A stretch of DNA of 64,000 nucleotides. Source: MD308 sp051888795. GTDB taxonomy: Bacteria; Bacillota; Clostridia; Lachnospirales; Lachnospiraceae. Of the stretch, positions 16,410-25,787 are shown piece after piece. The notes under the pieces were generated by a model. That model was not told the DNA's origin. It was given only the letters and a program-made list of their open reading frames with translations, and made no database searches. A program made the translations under genes and the position numbers. Every line of letters begins with the position of its first letter. The stretch's first letter is position 1. The stretch covers positions 1-64,000 of the forward strand of contig JBJFCD010000142.1 in assembly GCA_051888795.1 (NCBI GenBank), written 5' to 3'.

Positions 16410-18248
16410 ATGTCAAAAACAGAAGACATTTTTCAAAGGAGACTAAAAAAGCATCATGATGAACTAAGATGGCTTTATATGGAGTTGTATCAAAATGGAG
16501 ATATGTTTGCAGAATTATGTTCGCAGATGCATGAATACTATAAAGTCCGGAAACAAAAACTGAAAAAAAGAGATGAAGTTCGGGAGAGAGAACCCGATTG
16601 GTTTAAGAAAAATGATATGCTTGGCATGATGCTATATATTGATAATTTTGCTGAAGATATGAAAGGAGTAAAAGAAAAGATTCCTTATCTGGAGTCCTGC
16701 AATGTGAATTGTATTCATCTGATGCCGTTTCTTGACTCCCCAAAGGGAAGATCAGATGGCGGATATGCAGTGGCAGATTTCAGAAAAGTGAAGCCAGAGC
16801 TTGGGACGATGGAAGAACTTTCGGATTTGGCAGATGCCTGTCATAAAAAAGGAATAAATCTCTGCATGGATTTTGTCATGAACCATACTTCCGAAGATCA
16901 TGAGTGGGCAATTCGTGCAAGGCAAGGTGATGGAGAATACATGAGTCGGTATTTCTTCTATAATAAATATGATATTCCGAAAAAATATGAAGAAACTGTA
17001 CCACAGGTATTTCCGACTACAGCGCCGGGGAACTTTACTTATCTTCCGGATACAGGTCATTTTGTTATGACTACTTTTTATTCATATCAGTGGGATCTGA
17101 ACTATAAAAATCCACGTGTATTTAATGAAATGATGTATAATTTTCTGTTTTTGGCAAATCAGGGAATGGATATCATTCGTATAGATGCGGTTCCTTACAT
17201 ATGGAAAGAGCTGGGAACACAATGCAGGAATCTTCCACAGGTACATACAATTGTACGTATGATGCGGATGGTTAGTGAAATTGTATGTCCAAGTGTAATT
17301 TTATTAGGAGAGGTAGTAATGGAACCGGAAAAGGTTGTGCCATATTTTGGAACGGTAGAAAAACCGGAATGTCACATGCTTTATAATGTAACCACAATGG
17401 CAACTACCTGGAACTGTGTGGCAACAAAAGATACAAGACTTCTCAGAAAACAGATGGATGTTGTGAACAATCTCCCAAAGGAATATACTTTTCTTAATTA
17501 TCTGCGCTGTCATGATGATATTGGCTGGGGATTAGAATATCCGACATTGAAGGAATGGGGGATGAAAGAGATATCCCATAAGCGTTTTTTAAATGAGTAT
17601 TTTACAGGTAAAATTGCAGGAAGCGTAAGCAGAGGCGAACTGTATAATGATGATCCGGTGACTCAGGATGCAAGATTTTGCGGAACAACTGCTTCCATGT
17701 GTGGAATAGAGAGTGCAGGGTTCGAGAAAAATAAGCTGAAGATGAATGAGGCAATTAAGATGGACATTATGCTTCATGCTTATATGTTGACTCAGTCAGG
17801 TATCCCAATGCTTTATAGTGGAGACGAGATTGGGCAGGTGAATGATTACTCTTATAAAGAAGATCCCGATAAATGGATAGACTCCCGTTATATTCATCGT
17901 GGAAACTTCCGTTGGGATCTGGCAGAAAAACGAAAAGATAAGAAAAGCGTAGAAGGAAGAATATTTACGGCACTGAACCAACTGGAAACAATTCGAAGAG
18001 AAGAAGCTGTATTTGAAGCAACTGCAAACGTATACACATATGATGTACATGAGGACTCTGTTCTCTGTATTATGCGAGAAAATAATCGAGAAAGATTCTT
18101 TGGGATTTTCAATTTCAATGACTGTGAGAAGACAGCCTGGATGCAGGAGAATGGAGAATATACAGATTTACTAACAGGAAAAGAAATTGTGGTGAAAAAT
18201 ATTAAAGTGCCGGGACATGGATTTTATTGGATAAAAGGCATAATGTAG
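16410..18248 (+). CDS. GH13 amylosucrase-like enzyme
   Basis: Alpha-amylase superfamily protein of about 612 residues with the long N-terminal helical domain typical of amylosucrases (GH13_4). The catalytic triad is visible: Asp259 in RIDAV, Glu301 in LLGEVV and Asp369 in CHDD. Amylosucrases use sucrose to extend alpha-1,4-glucan and release fructose; a sucrose hydrolase or phosphorylase activity is the main alternative. It has no signal peptide. The ATG at 16410 follows AAGGATAGG; a GTG at 16386 in frame is less well placed. Last gene of the operon, ended by a terminator. Confidence 0.85.
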   Translation: MSKTEDIFQRRLKKHHDELRWLYMELYQNGDMFAELCSQMHEYYKVRKQKLKKRDEVREREPDWFKKNDMLGMMLYIDNFAEDMKGVKEKIPYLESCNVNCIHLMPFLDSPKGRSDGGYAVADFRKVKPELGTMEELSDLADACHKKGINLCMDFVMNHTSEDHEWAIRARQGDGEYMSRYFFYNKYDIPKKYEETVPQVFPTTAPGNFTYLPDTGHFVMTTFYSYQWDLNYKNPRVFNEMMYNFLFLANQGMDIIRIDAVPYIWKELGTQCRNLPQVHTIVRMMRMVSEIVCPSVILLGEVVMEPEKVVPYFGTVEKPECHMLYNVTTMATTWNCVATKDTRLLRKQMDVVNNLPKEYTFLNYLRCHDDIGWGLEYPTLKEWGMKEISHKRFLNEYFTGKIAGSVSRGELYNDDPVTQDARFCGTTASMCGIESAGFEKNKLKMNEAIKMDIMLHAYMLTQSGIPMLYSGDEIGQVNDYSYKEDPDKWIDSRYIHRGNFRWDLAEKRKDKKSVEGRIFTALNQLETIRREEAVFEATANVYTYDVHEDSVLCIMRENNRERFFGIFNFNDCEKTAWMQENGEYTDLLTGKEIVVKNIKVPGHGFYWIKGIM

Positions 18249-18255
18249 AATAAGA

Positions 18256-18283
18256 AAAACCCCAAGTAAAAACTTGGGGTTTT
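18256..18283. terminator. Bidirectional terminator (sucrose operon and tRNA-Leu)
   Basis: AAAACCCCAAG (18256-18266) and CTTGGGGTTTT (18273-18283) form a perfect 11-bp stem with a 6-nt loop and A/T flanks on both sides. It serves the plus-strand operon and the minus-strand tRNA whose 3' end is at 18285. Confidence 0.9.
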
Positions 18284-18284
18284 A

Positions 18285-18368
18285 TGCGGAGAATGGGACT
18301 TGAACCCACACAGGACTAACTCCCACTAGAACCTGAATCTAGCGCGTCTGCCATTCCGCCATCTCCGC
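18285..18368 (-). tRNA. tRNA-Leu (anticodon CAG)
   Basis: The acceptor is GCGGAGA/TCTCCGC with discriminator A. The anticodon stem CTAGA/TCTAG encloses loop TTCAGGT, giving anticodon CAG for CUG codons. A long variable arm of leucine type and GTTCAAGTCC T-arm are present. CCA is not encoded. Confidence 0.95.
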
Positions 18369-18379
18369 TTGCAGAAAAT

Positions 18380-18408
18380 ATTCTATCACAAAATCTTCTG
18401 CTTGGCAA
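18380..18408 (-). promoter_or_regulatory. Promoter of tRNA-Leu(CAG)
   Basis: On the minus strand TTGCCA (18403-18408), 17-bp spacer, TAGAAT (18380-18385), 11 bp before the mature tRNA. Confidence 0.65.
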
Positions 18409-18483
18409 ATATTTTTTTCTGTTTTTAAAAATTCTTGCAATTATTCCGAAAAACAAGAGTTTTTTGACAGAACTGTATCCTAG

Positions 18484-19602
18484 TTAATGAACTTCGATTC
18501 CGTTTACTTCCAGATGTTCGTCGATTGGAATGACGAGACATTTTCTTCCGTCAATTTCTCTGATTTCCACAAGATCTGAGCGATCCGGGCTTACTTTAAC
18601 AATTACGTCTGGTGTCTCTAGCTGGAAAGTTTTAGTGTTGACAATATTTGAAGCAAGAAAAGTCTTTTGCTCGCCGACGGTTTCTTCAAAGTCAGCATCA
18701 AAATTTTCCAGGTGTTCTTCGGATACACCGCTTCTTTCGAAAAGCCGCCGGACATCTGGTTTGGAAAGTTCTACCGGATCAGGAGATTCTTTGGCTTCTT
18801 CCAACATCTCGCAAATGTTGTCATGAATGTTTCGCACGGTCTCATAGTCGCAGCTATCTCCGAGAGTGTCACTAATAATTGCCTGGAACGAATTTTTCTG
18901 ATCGCCTGCGGTCAAAGGCATTTTTCCGCCAAGGACATTGTCAATAAAGTCTGGCTGAATCTCTTCAGCTTTCTTTGAGTAATATAAGGTGCTGTGAATG
19001 TCACTTGTACGATCATTAAATGCAGGAAAGAGGAAACCGTTTAACGGAGCCTCTACTAGCCAGTCGCGGATTCTGTCTTCGATGCTGTTTGTTTCAGCAT
19101 TATATGTAAGTCCTGCTTTGGTAAGATTAACCGGGCAGATACTGCACAGAATGTGCTCATATACTGTATCGGATGCGTCAAACATCTCTTCGCCATCTGA
19201 GGATTTTCCCGGAACATCATAAACAGCATGGATGAGGATGATATAGTAGTTTTCTGCATAGTTATAGTTTTCAATGACTTTATCGTAGAATTCCTCAAGA
19301 AGGAGGTCATCTGTGAGTTTGCTGTCACGCAGTTTCAATAAAAACTCCTGCGTGCCGCCTGCAAGTTCCGCATCAAGTGGAAAATCAAGGTTTAAAAGAT
19401 TTTTCCCTATAGTGCCGGCCAGAGTATGGCGAAAAATATCGTAATATTTAAAAGCTTCTTCTTCCGGTAAGGATAGAAAAGCCTTTTTTAATTCGGCTTT
19501 TTTCTCTTTTTCATGATCCACGTAACAGCCGCAGATCCGTGTGATCGCACAGCGGTCAGGTGTAAACTGTTTACGTATTTCCAAGACTTCTTTCTTATTC
19601 AT
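18484..19602 (-). CDS. DUF4317 domain-containing protein
   Basis: A 372-residue cytoplasmic acidic protein of the DUF4317 family, which I associate with Lachnospiraceae and relatives and for which no function is established. It starts MNKKEVLEIRKQFTPDRCAITRICGCYV, with a Cys-rich segment near residues 17-25, and has no signal peptide or membrane segment. GGGAG precedes two adjacent ATGs (19605 and 19602); the second has the better 7-nt spacing. It stands alone between tRNA-Leu and the serine dehydratase genes. Confidence 0.8.
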   Translation of the reverse strand: MNKKEVLEIRKQFTPDRCAITRICGCYVDHEKEKKAELKKAFLSLPEEEAFKYYDIFRHTLAGTIGKNLLNLDFPLDAELAGGTQEFLLKLRDSKLTDDLLLEEFYDKVIENYNYAENYYIILIHAVYDVPGKSSDGEEMFDASDTVYEHILCSICPVNLTKAGLTYNAETNSIEDRIRDWLVEAPLNGFLFPAFNDRTSDIHSTLYYSKKAEEIQPDFIDNVLGGKMPLTAGDQKNSFQAIISDTLGDSCDYETVRNIHDNICEMLEEAKESPDPVELSKPDVRRLFERSGVSEEHLENFDADFEETVGEQKTFLASNIVNTKTFQLETPDVIVKVSPDRSDLVEIREIDGRKCLVIPIDEHLEVNGIEVH

Positions 19603-19692
19603 CATTTCACTCCCTTGTGTAAAATAAAGCATTTTCGAATTCAAAAAGAATGTTACCACATTCAGATTTGTTTTACAATTGCAAAAATAGAC

Positions 19693-19722
19693 CTGTCAGA
19701 AAAGCATACACCATGATATAAT
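19693..19722 (+). promoter_or_regulatory. Extended -10 promoter of sdaAB
   Basis: A perfect TATAAT (19717-19722) preceded by TGA forms an extended -10 element. A weak -35 CTGTCA lies 18 bp upstream. Confidence 0.6.
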
Positions 19723-19763
19723 GTAAAAAAATATGTCAGAAAGGATAAAGAGAGGGCAAAAGA

Positions 19764-20426
19764 ATGGGAAATATATTTGACATTTTAGGACCTGTGATGG
19801 TTGGACCTTCCAGCTCACATACAGCTGGAGCAGCGAGAATTGGATTGATTGCAAGGCAGCTTTTTGGAAGACAGCCGGAAAAAGTACAGGTATATTTACA
19901 TGGCTCTTTTGCGGCAACGGGGAAAGGACACGGGACAGACAAGGCTTTGATTGGTGGTTTATTGGGGATGAAACCGGACGATATGAGAATTCCTCACAGT
20001 TTTGATGTCGCAAAAGAAGAAGGTATGGAATTTTTGATTCAGGCGAAAGATATTAAAGAGGCACATCCGAATACTGCACAGATTTATATGGAAGCAGAAG
20101 GTGTACCTCCGATGTGGATACAGGCGCATTCAATCGGAGGCGGAAGGATCAAAGTATGTAAGCTGGATGGCATTGATGTAAATTTCAGTGGTGAAAGTAA
20201 TACCTTGATTATCCGGAATGTGGATGAACCCGGACGTATTATGGATGTTTCAGTTGTACTTGCTGAGACGGATATTAATATTGCTACGATGCAGGTGTTC
20301 CGGGACAAAAGAGGCGGTGCTGCTGTCATGGTAGTTGAGACAGATGCAGTTGTACCGGCGGAGGTAATTGAAAAGCTTGAGGATAAGCCGGGAATTATCC
20401 GTGTGAAGTTCCTGAAAGCAAACTAA
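19764..20426 (+). CDS. sdaAB: L-serine dehydratase, iron-sulfur-dependent, beta subunit
   Basis: Small subunit of the two-chain 4Fe-4S L-serine ammonia-lyase, which converts serine to pyruvate and ammonia. The 220 residues contain the N-terminal signature GPVMVGPSSSHTAGAARIG and a C-terminal ACT domain (from about residue 148, LIIRNVDEPGRIMDVSVVLAE), a likely regulatory or subunit contact site. The alpha subunit gene follows after 17 bp. The oxygen-sensitive cluster fits an anaerobe. Confidence 0.93.
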   Translation: MGNIFDILGPVMVGPSSSHTAGAARIGLIARQLFGRQPEKVQVYLHGSFAATGKGHGTDKALIGGLLGMKPDDMRIPHSFDVAKEEGMEFLIQAKDIKEAHPNTAQIYMEAEGVPPMWIQAHSIGGGRIKVCKLDGIDVNFSGESNTLIIRNVDEPGRIMDVSVVLAETDINIATMQVFRDKRGGAAVMVVETDAVVPAEVIEKLEDKPGIIRVKFLKAN

Positions 20427-20443
20427 AATGGAGGATAGGTAGT

Positions 20444-21313
20444 ATGTCATATCGATCAATGGAAGAGGCTTACAAAAGATGTGAAGATGAAGGTATTGAA
20501 TTCTGGAAAGCAATACAGGTGGAAGACGCGCAGGAGAGAGATGTAAGCGTGGAAGATTCCTGGAAACAGATGGAATATATGTGGCAGGCAATGTTAGACA
20601 GTCTCGAGACTTATGAACCGAATCTGATCTCCAGAAGTGGGATGGTTGGAACAGAAGGTGCAAAGATGGATGCATACAGAGAATCAGGACAACCATTGTG
20701 TGGCGATTTTGTTGCAAAGGTTATTTCTAATGCGTTGAAAATGGGATGTAATAATGCATGTATGAAGCGAATTGTTGCAGCACCTACAGCGGGTGCATGC
20801 GGAGTGCTTCCGGCAGTGTTGATTACCTATTATCAGGAATATAATGTGCCTGAGGAAAAGATGATTGAAGCAATGTACGTAGCAGCCGGCGTGGGACAGA
20901 TTATTGCCAATCGTGCGTACCTGGCAGGAGCATCCGGTGGATGTCAGGCGGAGATTGGTTCTGGTTCCGGTATGGCGGCAGCAGCCATCTGTCATGTAAA
21001 AGGTGGAGACAAACGCCAACTGGGTGACGCATGTGCGATGGCACTGAAAAACCTGATGGGACTGGTGTGTGATCCGGTTGCCGGCCTGGTTGAGGTCCCA
21101 TGTGTAAAGAGAAATGTGGGTGGAGCGGTAAATGCACTGGCAGCAGCGGATATGGCGCTTGCCGGAATCACCAGTCAGATTCCGGTAGATCAGGTGATTG
21201 ATGCTATGAAAGAAGTTGGAGATAAGATGGATGTGTCACTTCGCGAGACAGCACTTGGTGGCGTAGCTGTGACTCCGAGAGGACAGGAAGTATCCGAAAA
21301 AATGAACGGATAA
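20444..21313 (+). CDS. sdaAA: L-serine dehydratase, iron-sulfur-dependent, alpha subunit
   Basis: Catalytic large subunit of the serine dehydratase, 289 residues. The family blocks AAPTAGACGVLPAVLITYY, GASGGCQAEIGSGSGMAAAA and LVCDPVAGLVEVPCVKRN carry the conserved cysteines for the 4Fe-4S cluster. It is co-transcribed with sdaAB and has its own GGAGG site. Together the pair degrade serine to pyruvate in the cytoplasm. Confidence 0.94.
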   Translation: MSYRSMEEAYKRCEDEGIEFWKAIQVEDAQERDVSVEDSWKQMEYMWQAMLDSLETYEPNLISRSGMVGTEGAKMDAYRESGQPLCGDFVAKVISNALKMGCNNACMKRIVAAPTAGACGVLPAVLITYYQEYNVPEEKMIEAMYVAAGVGQIIANRAYLAGASGGCQAEIGSGSGMAAAAICHVKGGDKRQLGDACAMALKNLMGLVCDPVAGLVEVPCVKRNVGGAVNALAAADMALAGITSQIPVDQVIDAMKEVGDKMDVSLRETALGGVAVTPRGQEVSEKMNG

Positions 21314-21353
21314 TGATAGTGAACAAATAGCAGGAATATAATCAAACAAAGAT

Positions 21354-21396
21354 GCCGGGTAGGATGTGAATGATTCAGATTTTATCCGGCGTTTTA
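21354..21396 (+). terminator. Probable terminator after sdaAA
   Basis: GCCGGGTA (21354-21361) can pair with TATCCGGC (21383-21390), allowing one G/T pair, followed by GTTTTATT. The 21-nt loop makes it weak. Confidence 0.45.
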
Positions 21397-21444
21397 TTCG
21401 GAAGATATTTGGAAAGAAGCTAAGTATGAAGAAAGGCAAAAGCT

Positions 21445-22791
21445 ATGAACAGTAAAAATATGTTGGTAGAGGGTAAACTATACCCTTCATTAATACGGTT
21501 TACGATTCCTTTTTTATTGTCAAGTCTATTGCAGAACCTGTATGGGACAGTAGATTTGCTGGTAATCGGTAATTTTTCGACAAAAGCAAATGTGTCTGCT
21601 GTTGCGACAGGAGCAGAGATCATGGCCCTGGTGACGATGTTTTTATTGGGGCTTACAACAGGAGCAACAGTTCTCATTGGGCAGTTTTTGGGAGCAAAAC
21701 AGGAAAAGACAGTTGCGCAGGTGATTGGAAACAGCATATTTGTATTTGGTGGAATATCTATATTAATGATGGTGATATTTCTTTTGGCACATCCTTTTCT
21801 GTTACAATTTCTGAATATTCCCGCGGTAGCAGAGACATCTGCCCGTACTTATACGATGATCTGTTGTTTGGGGATTCCGTTGATTGTGGGGTACAATTCG
21901 GTCTGTGCAATTTTAAGGGGAATGGGTGACAGCAAGAGTCCACTGTTCTTTGTTGCAGTTGCCTGTCTGGTAAATATTGCAGGAGATCTTATCTTATCCG
22001 GAGCTTTACATATGGGATCGGCAGGAGTTGCTATTGCAACTGTGACAGCGCAGGGAATCAGTTTTATGATTGCTCTTTTGCATCTAAAGAGAAAAGGTCT
22101 GGGAGTACCATTTTCAAAAAATGACATTTGTTTTTCAGGGAAAATGGCAAAACGGATTATTCTGCTTGGAATTCCAATTGGGATTAAGAGCATCCTGGTG
22201 AATCTTTCCTTTATGCTGATTACGTCAATCATTAATGCAATGGGAGTTAATTACAGTGCAGCCATGGGCGTGGGAGACAAGATTGTTGGTTTTGCATTTT
22301 TACCACAGACATCATTCTCTACATCAATCAGTGTTGTAGTTGCGCAGAACATGGGAGCCGGAAAGCCTGAAAGGGCAAAGAAGGCTACGATTTACGGAAT
22401 GCTTACATGTGTACTGTGTGGATTTTTGTTTTTTGCGTTTTCTCAGGTATTTCCAACAGTTCTTCCGTCATTGTTTACGAAAGATGTAATTGTGCAAAAC
22501 ATGTGTGGAAGTTACATAAAAGCATATAGCTATGACTGTATACTGACCAGCATTGTGTTCTGTCTGTCAAGTATGTTTACCGGATGCGGAAAAAGCACAT
22601 TTACTATGGCGCAGGATCTGGCGGCTACATTTCTTGTGAGAGTTCCTGTTACATATTTTGTGAGCAAGATGGAAGGTGCAACTCTATTTCAGATTGGACT
22701 TGCTGCACCGATTGCGAGTATAATGGGAATTGTAATTTGCCTGCTTTATCTGAAGTCCGGAAGATGGAAGAGAGGAATGCTTACAGAATAA
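21445..22791 (+). CDS. MATE-family efflux transporter
   Basis: Cation-coupled multidrug or metabolite exporter of the MATE family, 448 residues with about twelve membrane segments in two homologous halves (LYPSLIRFTIPFLLSSLLQN at the N-terminus, IILLGIPIGIKSILVNLSF at the start of the second half). Length is normal. It is followed closely by a LytTR response regulator gene (30 bp) and could be part of that unit, but the substrate is unknown. Confidence 0.9.
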   Translation: MNSKNMLVEGKLYPSLIRFTIPFLLSSLLQNLYGTVDLLVIGNFSTKANVSAVATGAEIMALVTMFLLGLTTGATVLIGQFLGAKQEKTVAQVIGNSIFVFGGISILMMVIFLLAHPFLLQFLNIPAVAETSARTYTMICCLGIPLIVGYNSVCAILRGMGDSKSPLFFVAVACLVNIAGDLILSGALHMGSAGVAIATVTAQGISFMIALLHLKRKGLGVPFSKNDICFSGKMAKRIILLGIPIGIKSILVNLSFMLITSIINAMGVNYSAAMGVGDKIVGFAFLPQTSFSTSISVVVAQNMGAGKPERAKKATIYGMLTCVLCGFLFFAFSQVFPTVLPSLFTKDVIVQNMCGSYIKAYSYDCILTSIVFCLSSMFTGCGKSTFTMAQDLAATFLVRVPVTYFVSKMEGATLFQIGLAAPIASIMGIVICLLYLKSGRWKRGMLTE

Positions 22792-22821
22792 TGTGCTATA
22801 ACGCGATAGAGGAGAAAAAAT

Positions 22822-23553
22822 ATGCTGATTGGAATATTGGATGATGACAGATTCTGGTGTGAAAAAGCCAGAACTGTTTTGAAAAAATATGCTAAAGTAG
22901 TTGGAAAAGAGATGGATATCAAAACTTTTTTATCAAAAGAGGATTTGATGGAATACAAAGAAGACCCATTGGATGTTGTGTTTATGGATATTGTGCTGGA
23001 ACCGGAGGCGTCCGGAGAGAAAAATGAAACCGGAATAGATATAGCGGCGGTTATTAATGATAAATGGAAAAACTGCCAGATTGTATATTTGACAAATTAT
23101 CTTTATTATGCAACGGATGTCTATAACACAAAGCATACATATTTTGTTCTGAAAGAACAATTTGAAAAGAGAATTCCGGATGTGTTCGAGAAGATTTTTC
23201 ACAAGATGGGGCAAAAGCAGAAAAAGTATACGTTTACTTTGATTGGTGGAAAAGATGTGGCTCTGGCACCGGAAGATATCCATTATTTTGAACGCAGGAA
23301 TCGTGTGACAAGAATAGAGACAGTGTGGGGAACTTATGAGACATGGGAAAAAATAGGTGATATTTATGAGAGACTTGAAAAGCTTGATTTCGTAAGATGT
23401 CATAATAGCTTCATTATATATCTTCCTGTTATCAGAGAACTTATGAGCGAAGAAGCGATTCTTGATGACGATACAAAGATTTATATCAGCAGAAATTACA
23501 GGAAGAGTGTGAAACAGGCATTTGCCAGGTGGGCATTAACGCAGATGCCATAG
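22822..23553 (+). CDS. LytTR-family response regulator (AgrA-like)
   Basis: A 243-residue cytoplasmic regulator. The N-terminal receiver domain has acidic residues DDD near position 7 and phospho-acceptor Asp56 in VVFMDIVLE. The C-terminal LytTR DNA-binding domain (about residues 137-240) has the typical block RCHNSFIIYL. It is followed within 9 bp by a GHKL histidine kinase gene and then a kinase-like membrane protein, giving an Agr-like regulatory unit without an obvious peptide pheromone gene. Downstream surface-protein genes are plausible targets (inference). Confidence 0.88.
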   Translation: MLIGILDDDRFWCEKARTVLKKYAKVVGKEMDIKTFLSKEDLMEYKEDPLDVVFMDIVLEPEASGEKNETGIDIAAVINDKWKNCQIVYLTNYLYYATDVYNTKHTYFVLKEQFEKRIPDVFEKIFHKMGQKQKKYTFTLIGGKDVALAPEDIHYFERRNRVTRIETVWGTYETWEKIGDIYERLEKLDFVRCHNSFIIYLPVIRELMSEEAILDDDTKIYISRNYRKSVKQAFARWALTQMP

Positions 23554-23562
23554 AGGTACAGG

Positions 23563-24291
23563 ATGAATTATTTATTGTTTGCACTAATAATATTTACGAT
23601 TTACTTTGCCGGTGTGATAATGAGAACACGCGAAATGGAAGCAGAAAATCGGATGAAACAGGCATATATGGATTCCATACAGGGGCTATATGATACTATT
23701 CGGGAGAGGATCGAAGCGACCAGACGTTATCGGCATGATCTTGCAAAGCATATTCAGACATTGGAAGCACTCCTCGAAAATAAATATCAAAAGTCGGAGG
23801 AGATGCAGCCGTATCTGGATGAATTGAAAATCCGGTATGAGCAGTTGAAAAAGACAAAATACTGCAGAGATGATATTGTGAATACAATTCTTATAGTCAC
23901 AGAGAAAAAGTGTGAGGAAGAATCTATTCCCCTAAGAATCCAGGTTGATGATGCTTTTTATGGAGAACTTCAGGAAACAGAGCTTGTCGGGCTGCTTTAT
24001 AATCTGCTTGATAATGCCAGGGAGGCAAATGCACGTATCCCTGAAGGGGAAGAGAAGGGAGTGTTCTTTTCCATGGGGAAAAGTGAAACCGACATTTATA
24101 TTGAATTGGAAAATCATTTCAGTTTTGCAGAGATTATGGACTTTCGAACAAAGAAAATGGAAAAAGACCAGCATGGTATCGGTATGAAAATTATTGATTC
24201 CATTGTTACAAAGTATCATGGCAGCAAAAAAATAGAGGTTGATGAAGAGAATCATTTATTGATAGAAAAAATATATCTAAGGAAAAAATAA
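23563..24291 (+). CDS. Short GHKL sensor histidine kinase
   Basis: A 242-residue kinase with a single N-terminal membrane segment (about residues 3-20) and almost no extracellular sensor. It has a complete AgrC-type catalytic part: phospho-acceptor His58 in RRYRHDLAKH, N-box LLYNLLDNAREAN (about 144-156) and a G-box GIGM. With so little input domain, it may need the large membrane protein encoded next door for signal detection. It is the obvious partner of the upstream LytTR regulator. Confidence 0.85.
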   Translation: MNYLLFALIIFTIYFAGVIMRTREMEAENRMKQAYMDSIQGLYDTIRERIEATRRYRHDLAKHIQTLEALLENKYQKSEEMQPYLDELKIRYEQLKKTKYCRDDIVNTILIVTEKKCEEESIPLRIQVDDAFYGELQETELVGLLYNLLDNAREANARIPEGEEKGVFFSMGKSETDIYIELENHFSFAEIMDFRTKKMEKDQHGIGMKIIDSIVTKYHGSKKIEVDEENHLLIEKIYLRKK

Positions 24292-24292
24292 T

Positions 24293-25615
24293 ATGAATTC
24301 GGAAATATTATATCTTATTAACTCATCTTTCAGACTTGTAATCCTCTCAGTGACCAGTATGGGAGTGCAGTTTTATGTGATGAATACTATACTGCACCGG
24401 AGACATAGTCTTTGCGCACTTGGAATGATATTAATAGAAAAGGTTATTCTTCAGATTGTAGTGATTCATTCAGTGATTACTTATTATTACAGTGGTGAAG
24501 AGTGGTTAGTTATACTTAATAGTGTTGTTATGTGGACACATGCTATTTTGTCATATGTAGCTTTTTGCTGGACATTTGATGATGATTTTTTGAAAATTGC
24601 AGCAGTTTCAGTTCTCGCAGAAATACCCCCTGGTTTCTTTAGTATCATATCCATTGCATGCGTAAATATTCTTGAGGGGAGAGAAGATATCTGGGAATTA
24701 ACAGATGTATTTCGACTTCCGGATCTTTTGTTTCCGGTAGTGGTAGTCTTTATGACAGTTCTTTTCTGTAGGATTTTGCGGCCATATTTGAAAAAGATAA
24801 GAGAGTATAAAATTATTCACAGAAAAATAGGATGGTCAATATTTGTTATTTATGTGATAGTAGCAAGTTTGTCAAACTATTCATCATGGAAAACACTGAA
24901 AAAAGTGAATTATATCATGATTCTATATTATTGTTTGACTATAGCAGTGGCTGTTGTTTTTATAAGAAGATATAATAGAAATGTGAAGCGCGAGAAAGAG
25001 TTTCTTGATACCTCCCAGGGACTTCTGGAAACGCAATATCATATTGTACAGGATCAAATCCGGGAAATGGAGAATAGTCAGCATATCATTGATAAGCAGA
25101 TGGAAGAAATTACGAAACTTGACAAAATTGAGGAAAAAACGATTGCTGAGTATCTCAAACAGCTGAAAAATAATTATGAAGGGATACGGGCTGGGATTTT
25201 TTGTAATGACTGGATGGTAGATGCACTTCTCTGTTCTCAGGAAAGGTTATTCTTTCAGAAAGGAATGTGCCTTGACTGTCATATGCAGGGGTATGAACGA
25301 GGAATAATTGAAGAACAGGACATTGTGCAGATTCTCACGTTGCTTTTGGAGTATGCAGCTAAGATCGGTGAGCCCGACGATAAAAACGATGGATCTAAAA
25401 ATGATGGATCTAAAAACGAAGTGTTCCTTCAGGCTGCAAGGATAAGAAATCAGCTTGTTATAGAGATGAGCACAATGATGTACAGTAGCAGGAAGTTCCC
25501 GGAAAAGAAGATCAGGCCTTTTATCCGAAAATATGAAGGCGATATGATGAAACTGGGAGATAAGGAAAAATTTCATATAGTGCTTACATTGAAAATACAG
25601 AAAATTACAAAATAA
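24293..25615 (+). CDS. Polytopic membrane protein with a degenerate GHKL kinase domain (pseudokinase)
   Basis: The N-terminal ~225 residues contain about seven membrane segments. The C-terminal ~200 residues align in layout with the neighbouring kinase: FCNDWMVDALL matches its YCRDDIVNTIL, and the helix after it corresponds to the N-box region. The phospho-acceptor motif RHD is replaced by HIIDKQ, the N-box LLDNAREA by LLLEYAAK, and no G-box is seen. It is thus probably catalytically dead and a sensor or scaffold for the adjacent short kinase. A small in-frame repeat encodes DGSKNDGSKN. The start codon lies one base after the kinase stop codon. Confidence 0.78.
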   Translation: MNSEILYLINSSFRLVILSVTSMGVQFYVMNTILHRRHSLCALGMILIEKVILQIVVIHSVITYYYSGEEWLVILNSVVMWTHAILSYVAFCWTFDDDFLKIAAVSVLAEIPPGFFSIISIACVNILEGREDIWELTDVFRLPDLLFPVVVVFMTVLFCRILRPYLKKIREYKIIHRKIGWSIFVIYVIVASLSNYSSWKTLKKVNYIMILYYCLTIAVAVVFIRRYNRNVKREKEFLDTSQGLLETQYHIVQDQIREMENSQHIIDKQMEEITKLDKIEEKTIAEYLKQLKNNYEGIRAGIFCNDWMVDALLCSQERLFFQKGMCLDCHMQGYERGIIEEQDIVQILTLLLEYAAKIGEPDDKNDGSKNDGSKNEVFLQAARIRNQLVIEMSTMMYSSRKFPEKKIRPFIRKYEGDMMKLGDKEKFHIVLTLKIQKITK

Positions 25616-25787
25616 TGACAGAGTTTGCACAGCAAATAAGCTCCGCATTTTTTTATGATAAAATTTTGAGAGAGCATTAGTGAGATTTATTTCGCAATAC
25701 ATGTCTTTCAGGCGGTACGCTGTGCACGATAAGGAGGTATGGAATTTTTATAGTTTTATCTGAAATTGAGGAAAGGAGTAATTCAAA

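Noticed and set aside
22822..25787. AgrD-like autoinducer peptide and AgrB protease
   Set aside because: No AgrB-like membrane protease or short peptide with a ribosome binding site was seen in or around the regulatory genes.
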